From Thelonectria olida (Eukaryota; Ascomycota; Sordariomycetes; Hypocreales; Nectriaceae), in contig JAGPYM010000001.1 in the NCBI GenBank assembly GCA_020736575.1, positions 3,038,001 through 3,102,000 on the forward strand: 64,000 bases of DNA, written 5' to 3'. The position numbers were made by a program, and so were the translations under genes. Each line of letters starts with the position of its first letter. The first letter of the stretch is position 1. Of the stretch, positions 45,660 through 58,700 are shown in pieces. Below the pieces are notes generated by a model. The model saw only the letters and a list, made by a program, of their open reading frames with translations. It did no database searches and was not told the DNA's origin.

Positions 45660-46782
45660 AGAGCGGCATGACGAGACGAGGACATGGAATGCCATTGTCT
45701 CTTACGGGAGCAACCATCATCTCCCGCTGGACTAATTAATTAATGATGGTATACGAATACAGTACGGATACACGCACAAAAATGGCACACAGACAAGAAA
45801 GCCTGATGCATCGGCGTTTTGGCGTCGACATGGGGAAGAAATGGAATGAGCTGGTGGGGTCCAGGGGGGAAGTGGAGATTTTGGTCTTGGTCACGATGCC
45901 CTGCTGTGTGGACTGCGAAGTCTTTTTTTTTTTTTTTTTTTTTTTCGGCTTTGACTGTAGTGAAACGACGCATGAAGTTTATACTGGTGTTGTGGTAACA
46001 ATGCGGAGCAGAGGGGCGGTGAATGCCTTACATACGAAGTAGCTACATGGACATGTCATGTATGGAACGTGTCTTATCATGTGCTGTAGCAACGCGTGTC
46101 AACACATGTCGAGATGAATAGGACGGCGATGGATGGAATGACCGAGGTCCACAGCCAAACCTGGGGGTTGATGTCACGCTTGCTAGTGTGCATGCCGCTT
46201 GCTGCACGAAGTCTTTGCGTGAGATGTCCTCGGCGAGATGTGTGTGCCTCGCTGAGATTTCAGTGGCCGTGTCCTTTTCTTAGCGCCATCTCTAGCGGGT
46301 GCCCAACTGCAGTTGCTTTCATCCGCCAGTGGATTGAATCGACCTATCCAATAGGTTGAATGGTCAGGCAGCGCAGCTTCTTTTCCAAGTTCTTAGCTCT
46401 GAGTGGCCTGCCTCAAAACACAGTGCCAAATTAGGTCATTTTGCCACGCTTCCCCGCCTTTGAACCCAGCCATTTCCATCCTGTCGCAAGCCCACCTGCC
46501 CCGGGCGCCGCAGGCATCTTCTCCTCACCTCACCCATCTCGTCGCCACATCCTGCCTCCATCATCACCACCACTTCCATCCCACCTGAACAGGCGCTCTT
46601 CTCCTTCAATCCCTGTACTGGTTTCCATCGTGCGCCTGGTCTCGGACTCCCGGACTTTTCCCTTGGTTGCGCGACTTTTCCCTAGACGTCCCCTGACGAC
46701 TCTGTCCAGCCTTGCTTCTTCCTGGCGTCTGGATCCATATCCTCCCTCGTCTCGATTGTAAACCTCCAATCCGGCATCGACA
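45660..46782. other. Intergenic, 1.1 kb
   Basis: 3' flank of MDM1 and the promoter/leader of the SR protein gene; pyrimidine-rich from 46440 to 46760, as in fungal core promoters. No gene was found. Confidence 0.4.
45923..45945. repeat. Poly(T) tract, 23 nt
   Basis: A pure T run of 23 bases, prone to length variation and sequencing error. Confidence 0.9.
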
Positions 46783-48275
46783 ATGACGGAAGTATCGGCC
46801 ACCCGGCTGTACTTGGGGAACCTCCCTCGAAATGGTCCATACTCACAGCCCTGACGCTGCTATCCATGCCACTGACACCCTGCCGACAGCTACCAAGTCC
46901 GACGTAGAGGCTCACTTTGCGACTCATGGCACCGGAGAAATCACAGAGGTTAAGCTCATGAACGGCTTCGGTTTCATCGAATACAAGGACCCCATGGATG
47001 CCCGCGATGTCGTCCCGGGTAAGTTACACAACCACGTCCGCTGGAACGAAATATCTGTACTAACGACCTATGCGCCCGACAGCCTTCCGTATGTCACCAT
47101 TCCAGCTCTCGCTGCCCAATGCGCCCATGGCTAACCTCGCCCGCCCAAGATGGATCTGATTTTATGGGAGAACGACTTACCGTCCAGTTTGCCCGCGGTT
47201 CCCGGCACCGTGAGGGCGGTTTCGGCAACCATGAGCGCGCCGCGCCACGGCCTCGTCGAACCCCTCACCGGATGCAGATTACGGGACTTCCAAACGATAC
47301 CAGTTGGCAGGTCTGTCTCCTCTCCCCGTTCCTTATCGCTGGATTCCACGGACCCTTCCCCCTTTGTGCCTTTCGCGGAGCCCTGGTTTCTATGGCTTCG
47401 ACCTGTCGGGACTGTGCCAGGACCCGGTTTTGGGATTGGCGACTCTGGACCGCGTCTCTCCGCCCTGCCAGTCCTGCTCCCTGGTTCTTGTCTTGACGGA
47501 TGGCTCTTTCTTGTTGTGGCTCACATGGATCCCGGCATTCCCCTGCTCCTGGATAACGACTTACTTGGATTCTGGAAATAGGACCTCAAAGACTTTGCTC
47601 GTCAATCCAGTCTTGACGTAGTCTACTCTGAGACTGGCCGAGACTCCAACGGTCGAGGGTGAGTCTTTGTCGCGATATCTTGCTGCCATTCATAGAAACA
47701 TGCGGACTGACCTATATGACAGATTTGTTGAGTTCGAATCGGCCGCCGACCTGAGGACTGCTGTTGAGAAGCTTGACGGTCGCGAGTTTAAGGGACAACG
47801 AGTCCAATGTGTTGCTGACGTATGACCTGCTCTTATTTATTGGCTGCCTCATAGCTCACCAACATGCATCTAGACCCAGCCTGACGTGCCCCCACGAGAC
47901 CGCGGTCGTTCCCGTTCTCCCAGCCGTCGCCCATACCCTCCTCCTGCGGACGATTATGATCGCCGTGGCCCGCCTCGTGGATATAGTCCTCGACGAGACG
48001 GTGGCTATACCTATCGCGATCGGTCCCCACGACGCGAGTATTACGATGACCGAGCTCGGTACCGATCTCCTCCTCGTCGACCCATGGAGGATTATCCTCG
48101 TCCCCACGGACGCTACGAAGATCCCTATCGTCGCGATTACCCTCCCCCAGCGGATCCCTATGCCAACGGGCGGCCCCCTTATGAACGTGGCCCCCGAGAC
48201 TTTCCTCCTCGGGATGGGCCTTATCCACGCGATGGATATGCGCGCGAGTATGAGCGCGGCGGGCGTTACTGGTAA
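46783..48275 (+). CDS. SR-type splicing factor with two RRMs (Srp2-like)
   Basis: Seven exons: 46783-46834, 46890-47018, 47083-47088, 47150-47310, 47582-47658, 47723-47819 and 47874-48275, giving 307 residues. The third exon is only 6 nt (CCTTCC), needed to read DVVPAFHGSDFMGERLTVQF. RRM1 is residues about 6-76 (RLYLGNLPRNAT; GFGFIEYKDPMDA) and RRM2 about 98-172 (MQITGLPNDTSWQDLKDFAR; FVEFESAADLRTAVEKL). The tail is Arg/Ser/Pro/Tyr/Asp-rich (RGRSRSPSRRPYPP onward), an RS-like domain. Such proteins bind pre-mRNA and aid splice-site choice and mRNA export. Intron 4 is long (271 nt), a place where SR genes often carry regulatory alternative splicing. Confidence 0.92.
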
Positions 48276-49080
48276 ACCCCAATTTCCTATCCACGGTTCA
48301 TCCGCTCCTTTGCGGGACTGTCTTTGACCGACGGCCTTAGATCTATCAACTGCCTGAACATATCGACCCTTTTCGCATCCACCATATCTTAATTCGACGA
48401 GTTGGTGGTGGATGGAATTTGAGCAACAATGATAGGTGGGGTGGTAATTTTTACACGGAGTACTATGCGGCCAATTTTTAACTGAATGGGGCTTAAGACA
48501 AATTGGGACGGTGCTTGACGAAGAATATGAAGAGGCAGAATTTGATGGGAGGCCACGACTGCGATTTATAGGGAATGGGTAATATGATCACAGTGTACGA
48601 TTACCAGGCTGGCTCAGATGTCTTCTTCGGTGTTGGCATTGTTCGTCATATTCTTTTCTTTTGTATTGTTTCGCCTTGACTTGGGGAGGAAAATCACTAT
48701 ATAGCACTGGAAGCATTCGTTCAGTCGAAAATTGCAGTCTCTACGAAAAGCAGGACGCAGGTATAGTTAGTATGTGATAACGCGAGAAGGCTGTCAAAAA
48801 TAAGGAATCAAGTTTGATGGGAGTATTGAGTTTTTAACGAGAAGAAATCTATTGCGTGGCTGAAGTCGCACATGGCATAAAGAAGATGACTGGCACCCCT
48901 GCCCCCGATCAATGTACTCCCGTCCTGCTAGTAGTATACAACCAAAAAGAAAAGGCGATGAGATGTGTTAGAGATGTGGAATTATGAAAGCATGCGCCGT
49001 GTGCGCATTGACGTAGATGTGGGCTTCGTCGGAGTTGACGTGGAGGGAGAAGTTGGTAGCAGATGGCTAGATCGGCGCGC
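48276..49080. other. Intergenic, convergent 3' flanks of the SR gene and PEX11
   Basis: 805 bp between stop codons. No gene was found; the SR gene 3' UTR probably covers part of it. Confidence 0.4.
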
Positions 49081-49874
49081 TTAAGCCGTCTTCTTCCACT
49101 GGCTGTAGATGCCGATAAGACTGCTGAGGGTTCCAGTCAGACCAACAATACCGTCGTCGAAAGCGATCCAGCCGAGAGCGGAGAAGGGGACGGTGATGTC
49201 GCAGAAATCGCAGAGAAGCTGGACCTTGCTGGCGGAGCGTTCGCTGTGAGAAGAGTAGGTTAGCAATTTGCGATAACAGGAATAGATTCATCGCCGCGCG
49301 GGCGCATGAAGGGGAGAACTTACATGGTAATACGCTTAGCCTCAACAACACCCTCGCCCTCCTTCTTGTCCACCTTGGCTTCGCGCTGTCGCAGCGTGTG
49401 CAGGGTGTACAGCTGGCCGACGATGCTGAAGATGATGCCAATGGCCCAGAAGCGGTAGGCCTCCTGTTGCAGGCGCTTGGCCTTGGGCCACTTGTGCACG
49501 CCCGCGGCGTCGAGCGCAGTGAGGGTGTCGCAGGTCAGGTAGCCCGCATAGCCGAGCTGGCGACCGACGGAGGTGTAGCGCAGCACGGGGTCGGAGGCAG
49601 CGGCGCCCTTCGCGTCCGAAGCAACGGCGGCGGCCTTCAGGTGCTCGACATTCTTGCCGATGCGGAGCAGCTTGCGGGTGAGGCCAAACTGCTTCTTGAG
49701 CGTGTTCCAGGGGGCGATGGCGGAGGGGGCGCCGTTGGTGCGCAACAGGTACCAGGCGTAGAAGCGGGCAAAGTACTGGACGACGCGGAGGAGCTTGTCG
49801 CGGCCGACGGTGGTGGCGATGAAGCGGAGGTAGTGGGCGACGGAGGGGTGGTAGACGAGGGCGTCGGCGACCAT
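49081..49874 (-). CDS. pex11: Peroxin PEX11, peroxisome membrane proliferation factor
   Basis: Exons 49324-49874 and 49081-49243 give 237 residues, the usual size. The N-terminus MVADALVYHPSVAHYLRF is followed by GRDKLLRVVQYFARFYAWYL, the amphipathic helix that inserts into and bends the peroxisomal membrane. LTRKLLRIGKNVEHLKAA follows, and RLQQEAYRFWAIGIIFSIVG and LGWIAFDDGIVGLTGTLSSLIG are hydrophobic segments near the C-terminus. The intron is GTAAGT to TCACAG. It drives peroxisome elongation and fission. Confidence 0.94.
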
Positions 49875-52410
49875 GGTTGCGGCTTGGTTTGCGGTTGCTT
49901 GGTATGAAGAGTCAAGGGTTTTTTAAAACCTTTTTGGGGGGTTTTTGGCACGTGCCGAAGTTCGGATCGGGAGATTGAGTTGATCACGTCAATTCGGTTC
50001 CGAGGTTTCGATGATTCGATATCGCGGTGATGATGCGCGTTCAAGCAACAGAATTAAGACGATGATGAAAAGTTTGAGTTATTAGAGCGGGCCGTGGAGA
50101 AGGAAACAGGCAGCGGATGAAACGGAAGGAGAGGAGAGAAGACGACGTTAGGTGTATGATGATGGTTGGAAAAAGGATGGATGGATGGGGTTGCGTCAGA
50201 TTCGGGTCACAGTTCGCAAAGGGGAAAGATGCAAGCCCACGTTCGAATAAATCCGTTTAAAAGCTGGGGGAACTCGGGGGAGAGGGGGGGCGGCTACACT
50301 ACCTGCAGTTCGGATACACGCAACTACTAATAAATCCAGTTGGCAGTCATGGACCTCTGTCGGAGAAGTGGCCGAACTACGGCGGACGGCTTCACATGCC
50401 GAGGTCCACTCCCGATTGAGGACGACATGGAAAACGGGCAAGAAAAGGGAGAGATTGGGAGCGTCTGGTTGGCCAGGGCCAGGCCGGCAAGGCCATGGTT
50501 CCCCCGCAAAATGGGAGGAGGCAGTTGCAAGAGACAGCTTGTGGACCAGACCGAGGTGTGAGCCTGTTGACCGCGGCTTCTTTCCGAATTCAGATGTGTT
50601 CATCAGCAGAGAAGCATGTCTGATGAACGGCAGTGAGGTGGTGTGTTATCACAAGTATTAATTGGTGGGCAGCTCAGCATGCATGATCCAAAGTCGTTGA
50701 GCTTCCTCTTGGACCAATCCTTCATTGCTGATTCCTCCATACGGAAAGAAAAGCAAGCAAATTAGACACTGGTTACAATTTCCGTGTAGGGTGAATTTTC
50801 CCGGGGAAGTGGCCCAGGAGACTCAGCAGTGGCCCGTTAACCCAGCCGTAACTTACTTACTACGTAAAGAACGCGAGTACCTGTAATTCACCCCTGGCGC
50901 TCTTTTCTACTCTCCAGAGACTCTCGAGTTCTCATTCTTTTTCCCTCATTCATCCTTTTCCCGCCACGGTCGACCGGATAACCTATTAACCCGATGACGA
51001 CGTTTGATGAGAGCCCATGCCCACTCATGATGCTATGCATGAAAGGCGGAGGTCCACGTGACTCGGATGCAGGACAGTCATCAAGGTTGGGTTGACATGA
51101 AATCCAGGGACCCGAAGTTGGTGCCTCAGGATATAAGACCACACCTTGTCAGGCATCAATTTCCGGGTGGCCCACTCCGCACCGCTCACATGATCGGCAC
51201 ATGCGCGGTACCACTCCAGCTCTTTAACAAGAGCTCATTAGCAATGAGACACACATCAAAGGACACCACAAAAAGACAGTTCTCTCGTCAACCTGCAGCC
51301 TGCTCATCCACACATTGCCACCAGCCACTTATTCACAGCCACATGCACCTCGGTGTTCAATGCCCGAGGGAGCCACCCCCACCGAGGCGGGGGAGGGCCC
51401 AGCTCGGTCTGACCCCGAGATTCGAAAATCAATGGCGGGGATACAACTGCCCGGCAATGGAGACTGAAGAAGATATAACGGCTGCCAGCGGAAAAATCTA
51501 CAAGTCACAGTCCACGAAGCCGCAGGTGCCTTAGTCATGGCGTCTTCCAAGAGTCCAACGAGAGCCCAACGAGAGGCGCCAGACAAGGCAATGGAACCAA
51601 TCCTCTAGAGGTCTCACAGGAATTGGAGCTCGACGTGTGGCTTTCAATGGCAGCAGCCCCTCCCGTCCACCGACGGCGTATCAAAGCTGGTGACGCCAAT
51701 TACTCAAGATGTGGGGAGAACCGGAACAGCCCAAACGTCAAGCGGCTCACGCAGATTCGACGCGCCGGGAAATCCTCTTGCATCGCTTCCCCTCGGCCGG
51801 CAATAGCCCAATCCATCTCCAATTCGCTTCCCGTATCGGGACGTCGAGGGACCCCAATCAACCCCCAATGGACATCAAAGTCACTTCGAGACGCCTGGAG
51901 ACGGCTCCTAAATAGCTAATTCGAGCCCCGGACTGGTGGAAAAGCGTCGGTATTGGCGGGTCACGCTACCGCTCACGGGCATGTCATTCCGAGCGGGCGC
52001 CCGGCGACAGGCTCTGGTGGCGGCCCACGAGACCTCATCCGCTTGGATTGCAAGCCGTTTTGGCCAGAAGCCAGCCCGGCGTATCATCGTCATCCGGGTC
52101 CCGGTCTTGGGGATTGAGATGTAACGGGTCTGCTCTTCTCGTCTCGTTACCCGGGGCTATCTCGTGTCATCTTACTCTTTTCTCTTCCCCTTCTCGTCGA
52201 CTCTTCTTCTTTCTTTCTCTTACATCCCATTTTCCAATTCCATCGTCCTACCCCTCTTTGAAGATACCCCTTGAAGTAGCTACCAACGGCTTCTTCCCAT
52301 TGCGCCTGAAACCTTGTGCTTCGGCTTGAGCTCCTCCTCCAACTTCCCCTCCTTTGCCGAATTCCTCCCCTTGCCCGCTCCGCCAGCTCAATTCAATCAA
52401 TCCAGTCAAG
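49875..52410. other. Intergenic, 2.5 kb between divergent PEX11 and FBP1
   Basis: No coding region was supported. Both flanking genes are typically induced on non-fermentable carbon or lipids, so a long regulatory region is plausible. A strongly pyrimidine-rich stretch at 52130-52265 is the likely core promoter/leader of FBP1. Short open frames at 51058-51534 and 51623-51919 lack protein-like features. Confidence 0.4.
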
Positions 52411-53600
52411 ATGGCGTCCAACGGCAACAAGATGCACGAGTCCGAGAAGGTCAACACCAACATTGTTACCCTCACCCGTTTCCTCACTGAGGAGCAGGCC
52501 AAGCACAAGGAGGCGACTGGTGACTTCACGTAAGAGCGCCTCATTCTCCACCCCCGCCGCCCACTTCTCATGATGGCTTCGGGCACTATCGGCAAAAGAA
52601 TATTAACCTGTGTAATTCAGCCTTCTCTGCCACGCGCTCCAATTCTCTTTCAAGTCCATCGCCTACTACATTCGCCGAGCCACCCTTGTCAACTTGACCG
52701 GTCTTGCCGGCTCCTCCAACAGCACCGGCGACGACCAGAAGAAGCTTGATGTCATCTCCAATGACCTCTTCATTGAGGCCATGCGCTCCTCGGGTAGGTG
52801 TAGCTTGCTCGTTTCCGAGGAGGAAGACGAGATTATCTACTTCCGCGACAGCAAGGACGCCCACTACGCCGTTGCCTGCGATCCCATTGACGGTTCCTCC
52901 AACCTCGACGCCGGTGTGTCTGTTGGTACCATTTTCGGCATTCACAAGCTTGCACCAGGCTCCAAGGGCACCAAGGAGGACATCCTAAAGCCCGGTACCG
53001 AGCTGCTTGCTGCTGGTTTCACCATGTACGGTGCCTCGGCCCAGCTTGTTATCACCATGAAGGGCGGCACCGTCAACGGCTTCACCCTTGACAACGGTGT
53101 TGGCGAGTTCATCCTGTCCCACCCTGACATGCGCATTCCTAAGGCCCGTTCCATTTACTCAGTCAACGAGGGCAACTCCTTGTACTGGGAGGATAAGACC
53201 ATTGGATACTTCAACTCTCTTAAGCAGGCCCAGGACAATGGCAAGCCTTACAGCTCCCGTTACATCGGTTCCATGGTTGCCGATGCTTACCGAACCCTGT
53301 TGTACGGAGGTATCTTTGCATACCCTGCCGACAAGAAGAGCCCCAAGGGCAAGCTCCGAATTCTGTACGAGTGTGCGCCCATGGCTCTGGTCTTTGAGAA
53401 TGGTAAGTTTTGCAACAGCTCTACTCCGTCAGTATCGCATCCCAGTTTGCTAACATGATATCCCCACAGCCGGTGGCCAAGCCGTCGACAGCAAAATGAA
53501 CCGAATGCTGGAAGTGGTGCCAGAGCACATCCATGACCGCGCTGGTATCTTCATGGGTAGCTTCGATGAGGTCGAGCGGGTTAAGAAGTTCCACAATTAA
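52411..53600 (+). CDS. fbp1: Fructose-1,6-bisphosphatase
   Basis: Exons 52411-52529, 52621-53402 and 53470-53600 give 343 residues. It is the committed gluconeogenic enzyme, hydrolysing fructose-1,6-bisphosphate to fructose-6-phosphate. The metal/phosphate site CDPIDGSSNLD is intact, with SEEEDE upstream (metal ligands), YVNEGN-like SVNEGNSLYWED and YSSRYIGSMVADAYRTLLYG downstream, and GGQAVDSKMNRML at the C-terminus. The N-terminus NIVTLTRFLTEEQ corresponds to the AMP-site helix. It is cytosolic and normally glucose-repressed. Confidence 0.96.
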
Positions 53601-54958
53601 GTGTTGTATTGATTTGGTGAAATTTGGATAGCATACGGGTACATATGGTGAGGCGGAAGCTTGAATGAAAGCGAGCAACGGAGGGCAAAAATATGAAAGC
53701 TCATGAATAAAACGAGCAGTTAATGATCATGACTGTCATGACACCTCTACTCTCTCATCATACCTCATACTCTTCTTACATCATTGATCTCTGACCCACA
53801 AGAGTTGTTGTTCCCCACCACGCCCACGGGAGGGGATCCCTGGGGGCTATTAGTTATTCATCTTTCAAGTTGTTGATCACTAGTTTTCCTTGGATTGGCT
53901 CGTGGGCATGCTAGAAACGGAGCGACGGACCCACGGCCGGTGTAAATGACCGGGCGAGAACATCAGAATGAGGTGGTAAGGAGACCGCAGTCAAATGTCC
54001 AGACACCGGGGGAAGCTCCGGGTTCTCGGTCGAAAAGCCGGGCTTGTTGAGTCGATGTTCGCCGAACACATGCACGGGAAAAAGGTTTGCCAACAACTCC
54101 ATCTTAACTCGAGACGGTCGCGTTTCTCGAGGCCCTCGATATTCTCTGCAAGATTGCCTAGCATTGAGACCTTGTTGAGCTTTTCCGGTCTTTCCAACAT
54201 TTATTCTACTCCCCTATTAGCGACCACGCATTCTCAAGCACCGTGAACATAACGTCTAACAACTCCGGCCACGAAATCCTAGGATCCCGTATAGCTGTGA
54301 TCACTTGGTAGGTATATTATCGAGGAGGGGTGTTGGACAGTCGCTCTGATGTGCCAAGAAAAGAAAGGTGAGAAAATAGAGTGATGAAGTAAAAGCGACT
54401 ACCACGCCGTCAAGGTAGGTAAAACGCATGTGACCTAATGACGCCAGGGAAGGTAAGAAACTCCCTGAGCCAAGCTGCGCCCATGAACCTCGTACTAAGA
54501 AAGGCAAGGATATCAATGCAGATAACGCAGGAGGGCGTGCAGAAAAGGACAGACCGCATCGATACCGAGCAAGGTTGGGCGTTGGCGGGATCATCGTTGA
54601 GTGAGGGTTGTATCACCATGTATGTGTTGTTCTTGCACTCGATGGCAGGCACACACATCGTGTGCATAATAGAAACAAAAGTTGGTACAGCCCGATTTGG
54701 ACTCCATCTCCGTGGCGGCGGCCGGGCCTTTGGTCAGCGGAACGGGGGCGGCTTCCGGATCGAAGAGTGGGGCCTTGTTCGCCGAGAGGTACGGGAAAGT
54801 TAGGACCACGGAGGGGATATGAAGTCAATGTGAGTGAAATGGTAGTATTTTGGTATTTCCTTTTTTGGCGAATCCTAACCGTGCCTTGCGCCGTTGGTGT
54901 GAAATGTATCAACCCGCATCGTATTTTGTGAAGCCACGGGCCTAGAGCCGTGAGAGCT
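53601..54958. other. Intergenic, convergent 3' flanks of FBP1 and CIA30
   Basis: 1.36 kb between stop codons with only short shadow frames. No gene was supported. Confidence 0.4.
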
Positions 54959-55769
54959 TCATACCAAGCCGCAAAACAATATGCGCCACCAAGAAGGCGC
55001 TGGTGAGCTGTCAACATCTCTGGGTGTTTCGATAGCAGCTGGCTTCCTCAGGTCCTCATCATCCGACTCCTCGCCTTCAGATGTGAAGTTGGTCGCCTCA
55101 ATGGCATGCAACACGAGCTTAAAGTCGCCATCCTGCGATCCAAAGAAGCTATTTCGGCCAATTTGTCAGCAAATGCGTCCAATTCCGCCTCTTGAGGGGC
55201 AAAACGATTGAAAAGAAAAACCGACCTTCTCATCATGAAAGACACTCGCTTGATTGCCTTTAGATCCAATGGCTTCGGATCCTCTAGGTCCCGGCCACGA
55301 TACGTCGCCCGAAACTTGTTCCACGGCACGTCGACACAGCCCCCCTCAGCCGGCGCCTCAAAGTCCGTCTCCCAACTCACACCAGCCTGGTCGCGTCCGT
55401 CGCCGCGATCTTGCGGGATGGCGTCCTTGAGGGTCAGGGTGAACTTGTGCGCCGAAGCGCCAGCGCCCAGCGACAAGGTCAAGCCGTGGTAGGCGGATAG
55501 ATCGAGAGCCAGCTCGCCGACGGTGCGCTGGGAGGCGAAGCCCGCGCCGCCGAGAGTGGTGGTATCGAGGTGGCCGTGGAAGCAGGCGCTCTCGGGGTTG
55601 GTGACGGTCAGGTAGGAGATGCTGGAGCCGCCCCGGACGCGGTCGTCGGACGCGGTCCAAAGGGAGGCGTCCCAAGGTCTGCAAGGGTTAGCCAACAGTA
55701 CCGACAATGGGGTTAGGAATTGAGCGCGCACTGGTCACCCCCAAATAGATAGAGTGCATTGTGAGGCAT
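54959..55769 (-). CDS. CIA30-family complex I assembly factor (NDUFAF1-like)
   Basis: Exons 55732-55769, 55226-55678 and 54959-55148 give 226 residues. The first junction (GACCA|GTGCGC to TTGCAG|A) gives LFGGDQPWDASLWTASDDRV, the conserved CIA30 start. RGGSSISYLTV, FHGHLDTTTLGGAGFASQR, WNKFRATYRGRDLEDPKPLD and IKRVSFMMRR follow; the last exon starts SFFGSQDGDFKLVLHAIEA. The fold is a galactose-binding-like beta sandwich. In mitochondria, CIA30 helps assemble NADH:ubiquinone oxidoreductase, but this copy has no obvious mitochondrial presequence. It may be the fungal cytosolic paralogue type. Confidence 0.9.
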
Positions 55770-58700
55770 TGTTGGCTGCTGCAGTTCGCAGTGGCGTCTC
55801 AATTAAGCGCCTTGTTTCTTAGAATAGGTTGATTCTCCCTGACAAGGCGTTATGCCGTGGTTGGACGGACGTTGGCGGGTGTCAATGGCTATGACATAAT
55901 TGAGATGGATATGTGCATACACAGACTTGTCGGCTGCTGTTTTCGTAGATGCCCCGATACGTGCAAAACCTACCTACCCCAACCCAACCTAACTCAACGA
56001 ATACCTCTAGGTCGAGATCATGTTGAATGGATTTCTTTGGCAGAAGCAAGCATCACGTTGCAAGCTCGATCGAACCATTTCTGCAGTTGGGCGATTTCAA
56101 ACAAGAAAATCATTTTATTGCTGGTAGTCTGTCTAGATTGTGTGTCGGAGGATTCGCGACTATTTGGGCCAGCCTGCAGCGTGCAGCAGCAAATAGGATT
56201 TCAATCCTCCCCGCCGATCCCTCCTGGTTCTTGGTCTGGGCGCGTGCATCTTCCCGTCTTTCCTGTCATTCGGTCGCTCGCATTTCGTCCCGTCCCATAT
56301 CTAACCCTGTCCGCCGTCCTCCTTTTGTTGCTCTGTCCCGGCCTGGTGCGTGTAACGACTGTAGGCCTCCTGCTCCTGGCCTGGCCTGGCGGATTCCGAA
56401 TGCAGCAATCGCCGGGATAGGCAAGCAGAACGACGCTCCCTTTTTCTCTCCTTTGTCCTATCGCGTGCTCCTTGCACATGACTGGTTCGCTCGTCTCATG
56501 TCACCGCATGAGCCTTCATTGAGACACACACACCCACCCATTCTGAAGATTCAATAGAGCCAATGCAGGCAACATGTGCGAGGCCCAACTTGCTTTTTAT
56601 TTACATTTTTTTTTTCAGCTGGCCTAGGCACCGGACCTTTCATTTGTTACACCTTCTTCATGTTGTTCACTTCTCCTTGCCGTTGTTGTTGATCCCGCCA
56701 TTTCTCAACCAACCATGGCTTGCATTTTTCGCGTCACCCAAAGACGGGCGCTCAACACAACGCAACACTTGCACTTTTCCATGCCACATTATCTATTCGC
56801 GCTTTTACCGTCGGGAATTACGAAGCATTGTATTCGTAAGTGCGGCTCTCTGTTGAAAATCCCTCGGATTTTTTCTCTTTTCCCGCCATGTTCTTCTCTA
56901 CAAATAACCCTCCCCCCTTGACCGTATGATTACGTAGCTCCCCCTTCAAAGCCTCAATTCGTATGCGTATTCAAGACCCTAGTTCCCCCGTGTTGATCAC
57001 TAATACCCTTAATTACTCCCATCGTGCGTAGTCATTATAACATGCGTATTATACTTCTCGGGACAACTCCAACTGCCGCATGCCGTTCCCCATATTGCCT
57101 ATCCGAGACTCCCGGAATCAAAACAGCCGGGCCATGGCATGATCTCCGTCTTCCCGCTCTCGCCATGAGACAATGTTTGGTTTGGTAGTTTGCCCATCTG
57201 CATTGTCCGTACTCCGTGTGGAGTATCTATTCATATTCCATGCAGCCTTCGACTCGCCGGGGCACCGAGTTCAACCGCGTGTCTCTCTCGCTCTCTCTTA
57301 CACAATCCACCCCCCTCGTTTGGCATTGGAATCCCTTCTCGTCCTTTGACAGGACGCCTCGTCACCATTATCAACGCCTCCGAGTCCTCCGTCCTTCGTC
57401 CATCTTCAACCCCACACACCACCTCATCCCTGTTCTCCTAGAACTCCGTAAATGCCGTGACCGTTGCGTCGTTCTAGGCTTTCTCGTCCACCGGTCCCTT
57501 TTCCCCCCCCTCCTTCTTCGCCCTACCTTGACGTTTTAGCTTTATTCGTAGTTTCTAGTTGACAGAAGGCCTCGCCAGCTCTGCGTTGTGTCATTCAAAC
57601 TGCTCCGTGACATGGGTGTTACTCTGTCTCGTAAATCCAGCCTACCACGAGCTCCGTTTCATCCCCCATCCCCCATGTTTACCCTTCACGCTTGGTAACC
57701 CACACAGACCCCTGACCTGCTTTTTCAACCCCCCCTTCCATTCCGTTCTGCCTTCGGACATCTCCATTCAGCGAAGAGACGCAAGGCAAGGCAAGGCCAG
57801 ATGATTTGCCCAATGCTCCGGAGTAGGTACCCGTCGCCCCCGTCAATGGTCCGCCACCGAGAATCGCTCCCTTGACCACGAGGACATCTTCGTCGCCCGA
57901 GCATGCGTCCTACAGCGGACATCAACCGTATCTCTACGACACGGCCAAGAAGAAGCATCCTGCAGGCTGTATGTATGCACGCACGGCACCCTTACCCCTT
58001 CGGCTGTGCCGCCGTGCTGCATTGCTGAAGAGACCCTACGTGACGGCGTCGTAGGTATGCTCTCACCACGCAGGCGGCCGAGGAAGGGAAGGCCCCAGCT
58101 CGCGGCCATTGCTCTGTGCTTGCTCCAGGCTTCCAGGCTCGCTCTCTCTCGCTGTCATCCATGGCAGCTGGGGAACAGGGAGGGGATATGGCGGTTGGAA
58201 GCAGCCAAGAGAACCAATGCGAGACACGAGCAATACGGGCTCCATAACAAAGGCGACCCGCGCGCGAGACAATTTGTCGCGTCATTCGCCAGCTGCTGTG
58301 ACGTCGGCTTTCCCCCGCCATGACTTCAAGGCCAATGTCGAATCCGGCCAAGTCAGGAGTCTTCATGGAGGGCCTCATTTTTGTTCAAGCTATTCGTACT
58401 CTGTAGGTAGGTAATTGGTAGGTATTGGTCCTCATTTTATCATCTAACAATCTCTCATGGATATCTACTTTCATATTAAAATCACAAAGTGAATTACCAC
58501 TTGATTGCGGGTAGTTGCCATCAACATGCCATCTTATTCGCATCTCGCTATCGCTTTCAAGTATCGCTGTGCAACCCATCCAGTCTTGCAACATTCAATC
58601 CAGCCCATCCAATCCCGCTCATCATACATGTTAATATCCAAAACGCCGCATGTGTACCATCTTTTCCTTCGCCTCCAAATAAACAAAGTTCGTGGATCTT

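Noticed and set aside
44984..45685. 233-codon minus-strand frame over the end of MDM1
   Set aside because: It lies opposite the conserved Nexin_C domain and has a low-complexity His/Leu-rich translation; a shadow frame.
47764..48327. 187-codon frame overlapping the end of the SR gene
   Set aside because: Different frame of the RS-like tail; it crosses the last intron. The spliced SR frame explains the sequence.
57216..57539. 107-codon plus-strand frame in the gene-poor region
   Set aside because: Low-complexity pyrimidine-driven translation without splice partners or conserved residues.
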